Shown here: piece after piece, positions 1 through 8,574 of the stretch
How the letters are laid out: the number at the start of each line of letters is the position of its first letter
How positions within the stretch are numbered: position 1 is the first letter of the stretch
DNA from: Tolypothrix bouteillei VB521301
GTDB lineage: Bacteria > Cyanobacteriota > Cyanobacteriia > Cyanobacteriales > Nostocaceae
Reading direction: 5' to 3'
NCBI RefSeq assembly: GCF_000760695.4
Contig: NZ_JHEG04000001.1
Span: 1,396,717-1,460,716, forward strand
DNA: 64,000 nt
Program-made: the position numbers and the translations under genes
Notes under the pieces: generated by a model
Seen by the model: the letters and a program-made list of their open reading frames with translations, nothing else
What the model was told of the DNA's origin: nothing
Database searches by the model: none

Positions 1-2
1 TA

Positions 3-128
3 CTTGCCAAGCATCCTCCCACAACTGTTGATAACCTCAAAAACCTTGCTGCCGATTTTTGGCCTGAAGAAGACTCTATTGAAGATTTTCTCGCTTTCCT
101 GCGACAACAGCGCCAAGAAGCAATCTAA
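3..128 (+). CDS. Probable antitoxin partner of VapC (C-terminal part, 5' end outside window)
   Basis: An open frame enters from the left edge and stops at TAA 126-128, leaving 41 codons. The visible tail contains DFWPEEDSIEDFLAFLRQQR, an acidic then arginine/glutamine-rich helix of the kind that ends small antitoxins. It ends 10 bases before the ATG of a PIN-domain gene on the same strand, the usual antitoxin-then-toxin order. The DNA-binding N-terminus is not in the window, so the family cannot be named. The role is inferred from position and composition. Confidence 0.55.
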   Translation, partial: LAKHPPTTVDNLKNLAADFWPEEDSIEDFLAFLRQQRQEAI

Positions 129-138
129 CTAAACTACC

Positions 139-534
139 ATGAGTCTTTTTCTGATTGATACTGACATTGCTTCCTTCATCCTTAAAGGTAGTAATTATGC
201 CGACCCTTACCTACCACTTTTGAGTGGTCAGGAATTGGCATTGTCATTCATGAGCGTCGCTGAACTGTTTCAGTGGGCAATCTTGCGTCAGTGGGGAGAG
301 CGTCGTCTCACCCAGTTAGAACAATACCTATCGAATTACCTTATTATTCCAGTGGATCGACCGCTTTGTCGAGAATGGGCACAGGTTTGTGCCTATCGAC
401 AAAACGCGGGAAGACCGATTTCACCCCAAGACGCCTGGATTGCTGCAACGGCTCTACGTTACGACTTACCGCTAGTCACTCACAACATCAAAGACTTCCT
501 AGAAATTCCCAATTTACAAATGATTGCACCTTAA
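139..534 (+). CDS. VapC-like PIN-domain ribonuclease toxin
   Basis: This 131-residue protein has the length and motif order of a PIN-domain toxin. LIDTD near residues 5-9 supplies the first metal-binding aspartate, VAELFQWA carries Glu42, SPQDAWIAATAL carries Asp98, and LVTHNIKDF near residue 115 is the last conserved strand. PIN toxins are Mg-dependent endoribonucleases that cut tRNA or other RNAs and are neutralised by the antitoxin encoded just upstream. The reading frame is intact and all acidic positions are present, so it is probably active, unlike the PIN remnant near 33.8 kb. An overlapping frame at 273-539 is a shadow. Confidence 0.85.
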   Translation: MSLFLIDTDIASFILKGSNYADPYLPLLSGQELALSFMSVAELFQWAILRQWGERRLTQLEQYLSNYLIIPVDRPLCREWAQVCAYRQNAGRPISPQDAWIAATALRYDLPLVTHNIKDFLEIPNLQMIAP

Positions 535-559
535 TTTAGTTTTTTCCTCGAACAGTAGT

Positions 560-1150
560 TTATTTAACAACTTGACTTCCGTGACTGCGGGGATCGTCTT
601 GAGTGTTTGTTGGTGCGACTGGTGCGGAAAACTGGGAAATTTTGCCACTTGCTTGAGCATATGGCAGAGGAGAATCGGCAACTAAAGCTTCTAAATTGCT
701 TGATAATATTGTACGAGGTTGATCGCCAATCGCCTGTGTAAGAGGTTCGCCATTTTTACTCAGGTAGACGAAGTGAGGGATACCATCCACCCGGTACTTC
801 AACATTTCTGGCAACCACTTGGTATTATCTACGTTCAGCATGACAAAATTAACTTTGCCAGCATACTCTTGTTCTAGCTGTGCAATATCTGGTGCCATTT
901 TTTGACAGACAGTACACCAGTTCGCGTAAAATTCTACAAATGAGGGTTTGTTGTTGGTTAACGCGACTTCCAAAGGTGTGGACTGTTCGTCTAACTGAGT
1001 TAAAGAAGCGGAGGTTGTCTCTGTCTTCAGTCCCAACACCAGAGCAACGCTAAGAGCGATCGCGACTATTGCAACTAAGAAGTTACGCAAGCGCTGTCCG
1101 AGAGGGAATTCAGATTTTTCTTTTGAGTTAACAGGTGATTCCGTACTCAT
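560..1150 (-). CDS. txlA: Membrane-anchored thioredoxin-like protein (TxlA/HCF164 type)
   Basis: The 196-residue protein has a charged N-terminus, one hydrophobic helix at about residues 22-41 and a thioredoxin fold with the active site NWCTVCQK (Cys79, Cys82). This is the architecture of cyanobacterial TxlA and plant HCF164. Those proteins are tethered to the thylakoid or plasma membrane and pass reducing power to lumenal or periplasmic thiols, for example during cytochrome b6f maturation. IPHFVYLSKNGEP contains the cis-proline region of the fold. It stands alone, convergent with the toxin gene. The family is clear; the membrane and the partner CcdA are inferred. Confidence 0.85.
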   Translation of the reverse strand: MSTESPVNSKEKSEFPLGQRLRNFLVAIVAIALSVALVLGLKTETTSASLTQLDEQSTPLEVALTNNKPSFVEFYANWCTVCQKMAPDIAQLEQEYAGKVNFVMLNVDNTKWLPEMLKYRVDGIPHFVYLSKNGEPLTQAIGDQPRTILSSNLEALVADSPLPYAQASGKISQFSAPVAPTNTQDDPRSHGSQVVK

Positions 1151-1282
1151 AATAAAATTATTAAAACTTATTAAGTGCCAGTATCTTCAGTTTAACTTGT
1201 TGTTTGGGGCGTTTAGTTAGCAAAACGGTACTTCTAGAATAGAGTCAGTGCTATTTATTTGCAAAAATTACTAGAAAAAAAC

Positions 1283-1687
1283 GTGAAAAAACGAGTTACC
1301 CTGTCTTTTCCCAGACGTGTCGTTCAAATGCCAGTTACTTACCGATTGGCGCGAGACTTTAATGTCGCAGCAAATATCATCCGCGCTCAAGTCGCTCCCA
1401 ACCAAATTGGTAAATTGGTAGTGGAACTGTCTGGCGATATTGATGAATTGGATGCAGCAATAGAGTGGATGCGATCGCAAAATATCAATGTTTCTCAGGC
1501 ATTAGGAGAAATCATAATTGATGAAGACTTGTGCGTTCATTGCGGTTTGTGTACGGGCGTCTGTCCCACAGAAGCCCTGAACCTAGACACACATAGTTAC
1601 AAGCTGACATTTACGCGATCGCGCTGTATTGTTTGCGAACAGTGTATTCCCACTTGTCCGGTACAAGCAATATCAACTAACTTGTAG
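1283..1687 (+). CDS. NIL-domain protein with two [4Fe-4S] ferredoxin motifs
   Basis: The N-terminal half is a NIL domain (regulatory ACT-like fold of methionine-transport ATPases), followed by two ferredoxin motifs: CVHCGLCTGVCPTEA and CIVCEQCIPTCPVQA. Similar 130-residue proteins occur in many cyanobacteria, where NIL-ferredoxins have been linked to sulfur or methionine metabolism. No in-frame ATG precedes the domain. I chose GTG 1283 (VKKRVTLSFP) because it begins exactly at the first strand of NIL. TTG 1259 would add eight residues, and ATG 1328 would remove the first strand. Its 3' end overlaps the convergent DUF3616 gene by 11 bases. Confidence 0.8.
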   Translation: MKKRVTLSFPRRVVQMPVTYRLARDFNVAANIIRAQVAPNQIGKLVVELSGDIDELDAAIEWMRSQNINVSQALGEIIIDEDLCVHCGLCTGVCPTEALNLDTHSYKLTFTRSRCIVCEQCIPTCPVQAISTNL

Positions 1688-2759
1688 CCTCTAACTTAAA
1701 TACATCTGCCATCACGCCTGTCTCGCCCACCAGCCGCTTTTTACTGGGAGAGTCATAAACTACCAGTAATGAAGGAACCCCAGTGATATCTTGATATGGA
1801 GTTATTCCTTCTGCGTGGTCGTCTCTATTGCCATATGGAATATCAAGTACAAGTTTTGGATAATGCAAGATATTGTCTTGCAAATTTCCATCATTTTTCC
1901 AACTATACACTTGTACGGGACCATCTAAATCCATAGTAGGTCCTGCTAAGATAATAAACTCTTGACCGTTAAAAAAGATATCTCTTATTCCCAAACCATT
2001 TAAAGAAAGGAAGTACTTTTTATACCTCTGTCCTTCTTCTCCGATTTTTTTTAATTTCATCAGTCCGGGGCTAGAGTCTTCTAATTCTATTTCTAGAACG
2101 ATCGCCCAGCCCCGCAATACGGGACCGCGCAAACCCAAAAAAATTTTATTTTGATAAACAGTGATTCCCTCAACATCAAAACCATTGTCTTTTCCAGGAA
2201 TTGCTGCTTGCACAAAAAAGCCTAAATGGGAATCGTTGACTAGTGCTTCCATTAGCAAGTTACCGTTTTTAGTGACTTCCAATTTGGCTGCAGACAATAT
2301 TTTCTGGGGTTCTGTAGGGTGAGGATGGGATGTAAATAATTCTCCATCTATATAGGGAATACGTCCTATGAAATATCTATTAGGTTCTGATTCAACTTTG
2401 GCCAGTCTTTTAATATTTTTTTCCTCTGATTTATCAAGCTTGGGTTTTTTGCGTTTATAGCTATGAGAACCAACAAGCCATAAATAATGTTCGTTAAGAG
2501 CAAGCCCTTCTATATCGATCTCTTCTTCTTCTGGCGCTGGTAAATTTATAAAATTTGCCACCCGAAATTGTTTGTGTTCTCCAAATTGATTATTTTCTTT
2601 TAAAGAGAGACGCTCAAGAGTTGAGGTTTCATCTGAACCCAGCCATAGATATTTTTCTTTCGTAAATAGAACCGCAGAAAGATCGTCTCTATGTTTTGTA
2701 AAGTTATTGTTACTGAATGCGAGCAGGACCTGATGTATCAAAGAAGGTGTATTTTGCAT
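1677..2759 (-). CDS. DUF3616 domain protein
   Basis: The 360-residue protein resembles the DUF3616 family in its opening (DDLSAVLFTKEKYLWLGSDE) and in repeated motifs such as DIEGLALNEHYLWLVGSHS, GFDVEGITVYQNKIFLGLRG and HAEGITPYQDITGVPSLLVV. These spaced EGI/EGL blocks with short beta-strand patterns suggest a beta-propeller-like esterase or phytase-type fold. No biochemical role is known to me. There is no signal peptide. It is convergent with, and overlaps, the NIL-ferredoxin gene. Confidence 0.65.
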   Translation of the reverse strand: MQNTPSLIHQVLLAFSNNNFTKHRDDLSAVLFTKEKYLWLGSDETSTLERLSLKENNQFGEHKQFRVANFINLPAPEEEEIDIEGLALNEHYLWLVGSHSYKRKKPKLDKSEEKNIKRLAKVESEPNRYFIGRIPYIDGELFTSHPHPTEPQKILSAAKLEVTKNGNLLMEALVNDSHLGFFVQAAIPGKDNGFDVEGITVYQNKIFLGLRGPVLRGWAIVLEIELEDSSPGLMKLKKIGEEGQRYKKYFLSLNGLGIRDIFFNGQEFIILAGPTMDLDGPVQVYSWKNDGNLQDNILHYPKLVLDIPYGNRDDHAEGITPYQDITGVPSLLVVYDSPSKKRLVGETGVMADVFKLEATS

Positions 2760-3276
2760 TTTACATGAATCGAGCGGTCTTCAAAGGTTTTGTTGTTGCC
2801 TGTACAACTATAGCATCAGTATTTACCGTAAGCTTTTTATAAGAATGGGTCTTACCCAATATCAACGGTATTGTGGAGCTTCTACGCGTTGTAGATTCCC
2901 AAACCACCTTAAAAAGGTGAGCTATATGTAATACCATTTCACCAAACGATCGCTACACAACGAGCCCCCTAGTACCTATAAATAAAAGGAGGTTGGGAGA
3001 ATCGCATTTGTCTCAAAGATACGCGGGAATTGGTAGAAGTCCTAATTAAGCCACAAATCAATAAAGTAGTTGAATAAACTTAAGAATCTTTCATATGGAT
3101 GAGTACAACTGATAGAAAAAGACACTAAAGTAATAGAAAAAGCTAAAATATACGTTAAAAAAATCTAAAGAAATAATAGGCTCGGCTATCAAAGCACTAT
3201 GTACATTTTTAACTAAATGATACTATTCAATAATTTCGTGCAATCAAATATTGGTATTGTAGGTGTATCAACTACT
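2760..3276. other. Gene-free stretch with minor coding debris
   Basis: No convincing gene. A short frame ending with TAA near 3077 reads LKDTRELVEVLIKPQINKVV and could be the tail of a lost gene, but nothing upstream supports it. The last 150 bases are AT-rich and presumably contain the promoter of the CHAD gene. No clear Shine-Dalgarno or palindromic operator was seen. Confidence 0.4.
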
Positions 3277-4248
3277 ATGACATTAGCTTCAAAACCGAAA
3301 CTAAAAAAAACTCTAGGAAATTGTGCTCATTCAGCCCTTCAAAAACATTTGAAGAAAACCGTAAAGTGGGAATCAGCAGTTAAAAAAGATAAAGATCCCG
3401 AAGCATTGCATCAAATGAGAGTAGGAATGCGGCGCTTGCGTACTAGTGTAACTAGCTTTGCTCCGGCTTTAGATTTGCCAAAAGCAGCTAGCAATAAAAA
3501 TATTGGGAAAATAGCACGTTGCTTGGGCAATCTTAGAGATTTGGATGTGCTTAAAGAAACTTTGGAAAATCTGTATCAACCGCGTTTACCTCGGAAAGAA
3601 CAGGAACAATTGCAAACTGCTTTGGATGTGTTGGGCAAACAACGTGAGAATGCTGTCTCTGACGTAAAAGCAACTTTAAAAGATGAACGTTACAAGTCTC
3701 TCAAAGAGAAATTGCAAGAGTGGTTAGAAGAACCAATATATCAACCACTTGGATGTATGGCAATTGAGCAAGTGTTACCAGATTTACTTTTGCCCGAAAT
3801 TAGTGAATTTTTGTTGCATCCGGGATGGCTGATTGGAACACAGTTAGAGGAAACAGAAATTGTTATTTCCAAAAATTTGAAAGCAGCAAAAGTAGAGCAA
3901 CAATTGGCAGACAATGGGGAAACTCTTCACAGTTTGCGGAAACAAGCCAAACGCCTGCGCTACCAGATGGAACTATTTACTGACATATATGATGAGCCTT
4001 ACACGGCGTATATGCAAGACATCAAAAGCATTCAAGAAATTTTGGGGGGAATGCAAGATAGCGTTGTTTTGGCAGGATGGCTCGGTCATGCTTTGAAATC
4101 TGATGTTCAAACTCAGTTACCCGCACTTGCAGGTTTGCTAGCAGAGAATCGCTATCAGTTATGGCAGCAATGGCAACCTTTACAAGAGCGATATCTAAAA
4201 GCTGAGACAAGGCAAAGATTTCATTCCATGATTTTACAAGTCGTTTGA
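3277..4248 (+). CDS. CHAD domain protein
   Basis: CHAD domains are alpha-helical bundles with conserved histidines and basic residues that bind inorganic polyphosphate. The marks are ALHQMRVGMRRLRT near the N-terminus and LHSLRKQAKRLRYQMELF near residue 225, the paired His/Arg helices of the family. CLGNLRDLDVL is also typical. I start at ATG 3277 (MTLASKPKLKK), which matches the usual beginning. ATG 3217 is in frame and would add 20 residues unlike the family. It is a single gene with no CYTH or ppk neighbour in view, so its polyphosphate partner is unknown. Confidence 0.85.
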   Translation: MTLASKPKLKKTLGNCAHSALQKHLKKTVKWESAVKKDKDPEALHQMRVGMRRLRTSVTSFAPALDLPKAASNKNIGKIARCLGNLRDLDVLKETLENLYQPRLPRKEQEQLQTALDVLGKQRENAVSDVKATLKDERYKSLKEKLQEWLEEPIYQPLGCMAIEQVLPDLLLPEISEFLLHPGWLIGTQLEETEIVISKNLKAAKVEQQLADNGETLHSLRKQAKRLRYQMELFTDIYDEPYTAYMQDIKSIQEILGGMQDSVVLAGWLGHALKSDVQTQLPALAGLLAENRYQLWQQWQPLQERYLKAETRQRFHSMILQVV

Positions 4249-4439
4249 TGCAGTGGCGGGAACGCTCCCCCTCACCTTCAGCCCAACTCCCTCAACGGAG
4301 TTAAGGGCTCACTTTATATATGGCGAGGAGCTTAGCACGCGTGTATTTTTTTATATATTTCTATGCTGCTTTTATTCAGTTCTTGAGGAAAGTGCTTCTC
4401 AAAACAGAATTTAAGCAATCTTTTACGGTGCATTCAAAA

Positions 4440-4934
4440 TTACACCATCTCGAATTCCACATTATGACTCTTGAGAAAATCGTGAGTGAAATGGTCTACA
4501 ACATTGGTATCGCTCAATTCTAAATTATAAAAATTTACAACTTCATGTTCAAAGTAAGGTCCGGCATGCCAAGTTCCTACTTCTAACTTTATAAAGCAAT
4601 TTCCTGGGATACGAAAAGCTGCAATATCCTCTAAGACTGGTTCGTTCGCACTATTCTTAGGAGGACAAACTCCCATCAACCAATCTTTTCCTTCCAATGA
4701 ACCCAAGCATTGAGTGCATTGAACGTGGCGGGTGATTTTATGAAATTTCCGCCCTCTACTTTGCAATTGCATGATATAAAAGCGTGGGATGCCTTTATCT
4801 AATAGCAATTGAGCATCTTCTCCATCAAAGTGTTTCCCGTCTTGGCTGGGAAAAATCACTTGTCCGTAGCGGCGAAAGTTCTCAGGGGTTATCCATTGAG
4901 CCTGTAACTGCTGAACTGTCTTTGATGTTGTCAT
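4440..4934 (-). CDS. allA: Ureidoglycolate lyase family protein
   Basis: At 164 residues it matches the AllA/ureidoglycolate lyase family, a cupin-fold enzyme that splits ureidoglycolate into glyoxylate and urea at the end of purine/allantoin breakdown. Recognisable blocks are WITPENFRRYGQVI, FYIMQLQSRGRKFHKITRHV, IAAFRIPGNCFIKLEVGTWH and the terminal DTNVVDHF. The His in the HKITRHVQCTQ segment and GTWHAGP are typical ligand positions. It is divergent from a BMP-type binding protein 75 bases away, which fits recovery of nitrogen from purines. The family is fairly sure; the reaction is inferred. Confidence 0.75.
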   Translation of the reverse strand: MTTSKTVQQLQAQWITPENFRRYGQVIFPSQDGKHFDGEDAQLLLDKGIPRFYIMQLQSRGRKFHKITRHVQCTQCLGSLEGKDWLMGVCPPKNSANEPVLEDIAAFRIPGNCFIKLEVGTWHAGPYFEHEVVNFYNLELSDTNVVDHFTHDFLKSHNVEFEMV

Positions 4935-5009
4935 GGATCGTTACGTTAGATGGAAAATTGTGGCTTTCTCCTTTATTCTTTATACTTTATACCTCGTGAG
5001 AGTATATCT

Positions 5010-6053
5010 ATGACGGCAAACTTTAGCAGGCGTCAGTTTTTTTTATACAGTTCAGCTACCTTAAGCACTAGTTTATTATTGAAAGCTTGCAGTAATAATA
5101 CAGCAAACACAGGAGATAGTGGAGGATTTAAGATGGCGATCGCACTTCCTGGAGCGATCGCAGATAAAGCCTGGAACCAATCTGGTTATGAGGGCTTACA
5201 GCTAGCCAAACAAAAACTGGGTGCGGAAACGGCTTATGTTGAACAAGTTCCACAAGCAGACCAAACAGAAGCACTTTCAGATTTTGCACGTCGGGGGTAT
5301 AACCTGATTGTTGCTCATGGAGGTCAATTTGATGCGGCAATTAAACAGGTTGCACCCAAGTTTCCCAAAACCTTTTTTCTTGGTGTCAATGGAGCTGTTA
5401 GCGGTACCAACATAGCTTCTTTGAGAATAGATCACCTCCAAGCAAGCTACGTCTGTGGAATTATCGGTGCATTAATGACGAAATCTAATAAGTTAGCATA
5501 TATTGCAGGACAAGAATTTGAAGCAACTCAACAAGAATTTCGTGGTTTTGAATTGGGGGCAAAATCCGTCAAACCCAATATTAAAATTAGCTCTACATTT
5601 ACAGGCGATTGGAATGATGTTGCTAAAGCAAAAGAAGCAACTGTTGCAATTATTTCTTCCGGTGCTGATGTTATCTATCAGTGGTTGGACAATGCCTCAC
5701 CTGCTGTCCTGCAAACAGCTAGTGAAAAAGGAGTTTATGCTTTTGGTAACACTCTAGATCAGTTAGAAGTTGCACCAAAAGCTGTTTTGACAAGTGCTGT
5801 TAAACGGTTGGATTTAGCAATAGCTTTTTTAGCAGAACTAGCAAAACAAAATCAACTTAAAGGTCAAATTTACACGATAGGTTTAGAAAAATCAGATATA
5901 CTAAAGTTAGGGAATTTTGGCACGATGGTTCCAAAACCAGTTCAAGAGAAGGCGTTAACCACAATTCAAGAAATTGTTAATAAGAAAATTACTTTTGAAA
6001 AATGTCAAGAAGGTGGCAAAAATACCCGTTGTGTGAAAAAAGTAGGAGTATAA
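5010..6053 (+). CDS. BMP-family ABC substrate-binding lipoprotein (nucleoside/purine type)
   Basis: The sequence begins SRRQFFLYSSATLSTSLLLKAC, a twin-arginine-like then hydrophobic signal ending in a lipobox Cys. It continues with BMP-family blocks: DKAWNQSGYEGLQLAKQKLG, PKTFFLGVNGAV, SLRIDHLQASYVCGIIGALM, KLAYIAGQEF and GADVIYQWLDNASPAV. BMP proteins bind nucleosides or related purines for YufNOPQ-type importers. The start is placed at ATG 5010; an upstream frame to 4950 is unlikely because the signal sequence begins here. No permease or ATPase adjoins it, but a matching ATPase and two permeases lie at 19.9-23.8 kb. Ureidoglycolate lyase is divergent. Confidence 0.85.
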   Translation: MTANFSRRQFFLYSSATLSTSLLLKACSNNTANTGDSGGFKMAIALPGAIADKAWNQSGYEGLQLAKQKLGAETAYVEQVPQADQTEALSDFARRGYNLIVAHGGQFDAAIKQVAPKFPKTFFLGVNGAVSGTNIASLRIDHLQASYVCGIIGALMTKSNKLAYIAGQEFEATQQEFRGFELGAKSVKPNIKISSTFTGDWNDVAKAKEATVAIISSGADVIYQWLDNASPAVLQTASEKGVYAFGNTLDQLEVAPKAVLTSAVKRLDLAIAFLAELAKQNQLKGQIYTIGLEKSDILKLGNFGTMVPKPVQEKALTTIQEIVNKKITFEKCQEGGKNTRCVKKVGV

Positions 6054-6085
6054 CACGCAGGCTAGACCATGCCTGAGGAGGGCTA

Positions 6086-7420
6086 ATGAGCAGTAAGAAG
6101 CAGTTGAAACTGGGCGCTTTCATGCGTCCCGTTAGCATACATACAGGCGCTTGGCGCTATCCTGGAGCTTTGCCTGATGCCAATTTCAACTTCCCAGCGC
6201 TGAAACGTTTTATCCAGAAACTAGAGCAGGGCAAATTTGATGCATTCTTCATGGCCGATCACTTGGCGGTTCTCAATATGCCGATCGACGCGCTCAAGCG
6301 CAGCCACACCGTCACTTCGTTCGAGCCTTTTACCCTGCTTTCTGCTCTCGCAAGCGTCACCGAACATATCGGGTTGATAGCCAGCGCTTCCACAACCTAT
6401 GACCAGCCTTTCCACGTTGCTCGCCGCTTCGCGTCTGTTGACCATATTAGTGGCGGTCGCGCCGGATGGAACATCGTTACCACATACAATCCAGATGCAG
6501 CCCTCAACTTCGGCTTGGAAGAAGAGTTAGAGCATGACGAACGCTACGTCAGAGCTAGGGAATTTTATGATGTCGTAACAGGTCTTTGGGATTCCTTCGC
6601 TGACGATGCGTTCATCCAGGACGTGGGATCGGGGATTTATTTCGATCCCGCAAAACTTCACATTCTGGGTCATAAGGGAAAATATTTTTCGGTGCGGGGA
6701 CCATTGAATATTGCTAGACCTGTTCAGGGGTGGCCAGTCATAGTTCAGGCGGGAGCCTCTGAAGCAGGACGGCAGTTAGCTGCCGAAACTGCTGAGGTTG
6801 TGTTTGCACCAGCTGGGAATCTGGAGGCAGGCAAGGCGTTATTTGCAGATATTAAGGGGCGAGGGCGGGCGATCGGACGCGATCCAGAAAGCATTAAAAT
6901 TCTTCCAGGTGCTTTGGTTATCGTAGGTGAAACCGTTGCAGAGGCGCATGCCAAGCGTACACATTTGGATAGCTTAGTACACTATGACAGTAGAATAGCC
7001 AGCCTGAATATCGCACTTGGCTACGACGTTTCGGGCTTCGACCCGGACGGTCCCTTGCCTGAAATCCCGCACACCAACGGCAGCCAGAGCGGGCGAGAAC
7101 GAGCGATCGCACTGGCGCAACGCGAGAACCTGACCATTCGACAGCTAGCTCAACGCATCAGTGGTTACGGCGGGCTGGCGTTTGTTGGTACCCCCCAAAC
7201 TATCGCCGATGAAATGGAGCAATGGCTCATTGAGGAAGGATCTGACGGCTTCAACGTCATGTTTCCTTTTGTTCCTGAAGGACTGAATGATTTCGTTGAC
7301 AGGGTTGTGCCAGAACTCCAACGACGTGGGATCTTCCGTCAGGATTATGAGGGCAAAACGCTGCGCGAAAATCTGGGACTTGCCCGCCCTGCCAACCGCT
7401 TCTTCGAGACCGCTCATTAA
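6086..7420 (+). CDS. LLM-class flavin-dependent monooxygenase (NtaA/SnaA/DszA family)
   Basis: This 444-residue flavin monooxygenase has the NtaA/SnaA/DszA hallmarks: FFMADHLAVL, FEPFTLLSALASVTEHIGL, RRFASVDHISGGRAGWNIVT, the long insertion with GKYFSVRGPLNIARPVQGWP and VIVQAGASEAGRQLAA. Such enzymes use FMNH2 from a separate reductase to oxidise chelators, sulfones, sulfonates or pristinamycin-like molecules; the substrate cannot be read here. A strong ribosome site (GAGGAGGG) lies five bases before ATG 6086. The gene looks richer in G+C than its flanks and uses more GGC/GCC/CGC codons, which suggests acquisition from a proteobacterium-like donor. No flavin reductase adjoins it. Confidence 0.85.
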   Translation: MSSKKQLKLGAFMRPVSIHTGAWRYPGALPDANFNFPALKRFIQKLEQGKFDAFFMADHLAVLNMPIDALKRSHTVTSFEPFTLLSALASVTEHIGLIASASTTYDQPFHVARRFASVDHISGGRAGWNIVTTYNPDAALNFGLEEELEHDERYVRAREFYDVVTGLWDSFADDAFIQDVGSGIYFDPAKLHILGHKGKYFSVRGPLNIARPVQGWPVIVQAGASEAGRQLAAETAEVVFAPAGNLEAGKALFADIKGRGRAIGRDPESIKILPGALVIVGETVAEAHAKRTHLDSLVHYDSRIASLNIALGYDVSGFDPDGPLPEIPHTNGSQSGRERAIALAQRENLTIRQLAQRISGYGGLAFVGTPQTIADEMEQWLIEEGSDGFNVMFPFVPEGLNDFVDRVVPELQRRGIFRQDYEGKTLRENLGLARPANRFFETAH

Positions 7421-7503
7421 ATTGATTGGAGAAAACGAATTGTTTATTATACGGAATAGAAAGAATCATGCTACAAATAGATGATTTTAGAGGATAGTTA
7501 GGG

Positions 7504-7671
7504 ATGTCAGGAGTGTTAAAGATAGAGATTAAAGCATCTTTAGAAGAACTCAAAGAATTAATATCCTCAAAAAAAACAGGACAGAGCAAAGAAAGATTAC
7601 AAGTGTTATATTGACTCAAAAGTACACAAAGTCAAACTGTAGATGAATTAGCAGCCTTGACTCAAATCTAG
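7504..7671 (+). pseudogene. IS630-type transposase N-terminal remnant
   Basis: Reading from ATG 7504 gives MSGVLKIEIKASLEELKEL then KTGQSKERLQVLY, an in-frame TGA at the place of a usual Trp, LKSTQSQTVDELAALTQ and a stop at 7669. This is the start of the helix-turn-helix region of cyanobacterial IS630-family transposases, normally continuing for some 300 more residues. The remainder and the inverted repeats are absent. It is short and untranslatable as one protein, so it is a dead fragment. Confidence 0.7.
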
Positions 7672-7716
7672 AATTTATCTAGTGCTTCATTATCAATTAT
7701 TACGGCTACGCAGTTG

Positions 7717-8574
7717 TTATATTCCTCTGTGCGTTGAATGTGGTGATGCTGTTTGTTTTTGGCAATTTCTATAAAAGATAAAAGCAGCATAACTGCTAAA
7801 GGCAACAGCTATGAATCCCGAAAAATACTTCGCACGACTGCGACTACTCAAATTAACTTTAGGGGTGATAGTCCAATAACTGTCGCTAATGACAGTTCCT
7901 TGCTTTTCTAACCAGGTTTTCACTACTCCTTCTCCACCCTCAGTCACAAATCCACTCACCGTTACTGTTTCACTTTTTGGATCTTGGTGAACATACTCTT
8001 CAATATCACCCTTGTCTAATGAAATAATCAGATGAACCGGGGCGTTCGACTGAGAATTTTCTCTCAATGGAATATAGACTCTAGGCATACTAGTTCCCTT
8101 TTGTGTTACTAACACATTGGGGTCTGGATAGCCTGAAATATTGGCGTAAAAACTGTGTTCGGCAATTTTTCCGTCAGTTAGTTGAGCGATGTTAATCGTA
8201 CCGATATCTTTGCCGAATGATTGCGCTAATGTAATATTCAGTACAACAAACCCGATAATTAAAATAATTATCGGCACAAGCGCATTTTGTAGAAGTCGGT
8301 TTTTTGTCAAATCATCAATTACATTCCACTCAGCAGAAAAGTTTTTATCTGGATTTTGGCTTTGAACTCGATTACGTAAATAAGTTATGAACGATATAAC
8401 TGGAATATGAAGGATTATTAAACTTACAGATGACCACTGCTTACCAAATAGACTTATTTGCATTTCTCCCAAAAATTGCACTGGCCCAATATAGTGAAAG
8501 TGCCAATATATTGTCAGTGCAAGATAGGCACAATACGCAAGAGATAAATATTTAAATTTTTGATTGTTGCTCAT
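7717..8574 (-). CDS. Hypothetical membrane protein
   Basis: A 285-residue protein of no family I recognise. Four hydrophobic segments are visible: about residues 9-29, 46-66, 97-118 and one near 253-273 before a basic tail. The roughly 130 residues between helices three and four would form a soluble domain containing PRVYIPLRENSQSNAPVHL and EGGEGVVKTWLEKQGTVISD, likely on the outer face. It starts at ATG 8574. It has no operon partner; the IS630 fragment lies just downstream. Confidence 0.6.
   Translation of the reverse strand: MSNNQKFKYLSLAYCAYLALTIYWHFHYIGPVQFLGEMQISLFGKQWSSVSLIILHIPVISFITYLRNRVQSQNPDKNFSAEWNVIDDLTKNRLLQNALVPIIILIIGFVVLNITLAQSFGKDIGTINIAQLTDGKIAEHSFYANISGYPDPNVLVTQKGTSMPRVYIPLRENSQSNAPVHLIISLDKGDIEEYVHQDPKSETVTVSGFVTEGGEGVVKTWLEKQGTVISDSYWTITPKVNLSSRSRAKYFSGFIAVAFSSYAAFIFYRNCQKQTASPHSTHRGI

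Noticed and set aside
3008..3077. Short frame LKDTRELVEVLIKPQINKVV as a gene end
   Set aside because: No upstream continuation in frame and no recognised family.
7145..7619. Minus-strand frames opposite the monooxygenase end and the IS630 remnant
   Set aside because: Shadow frames of a G+C-rich gene with no domain or start signal.
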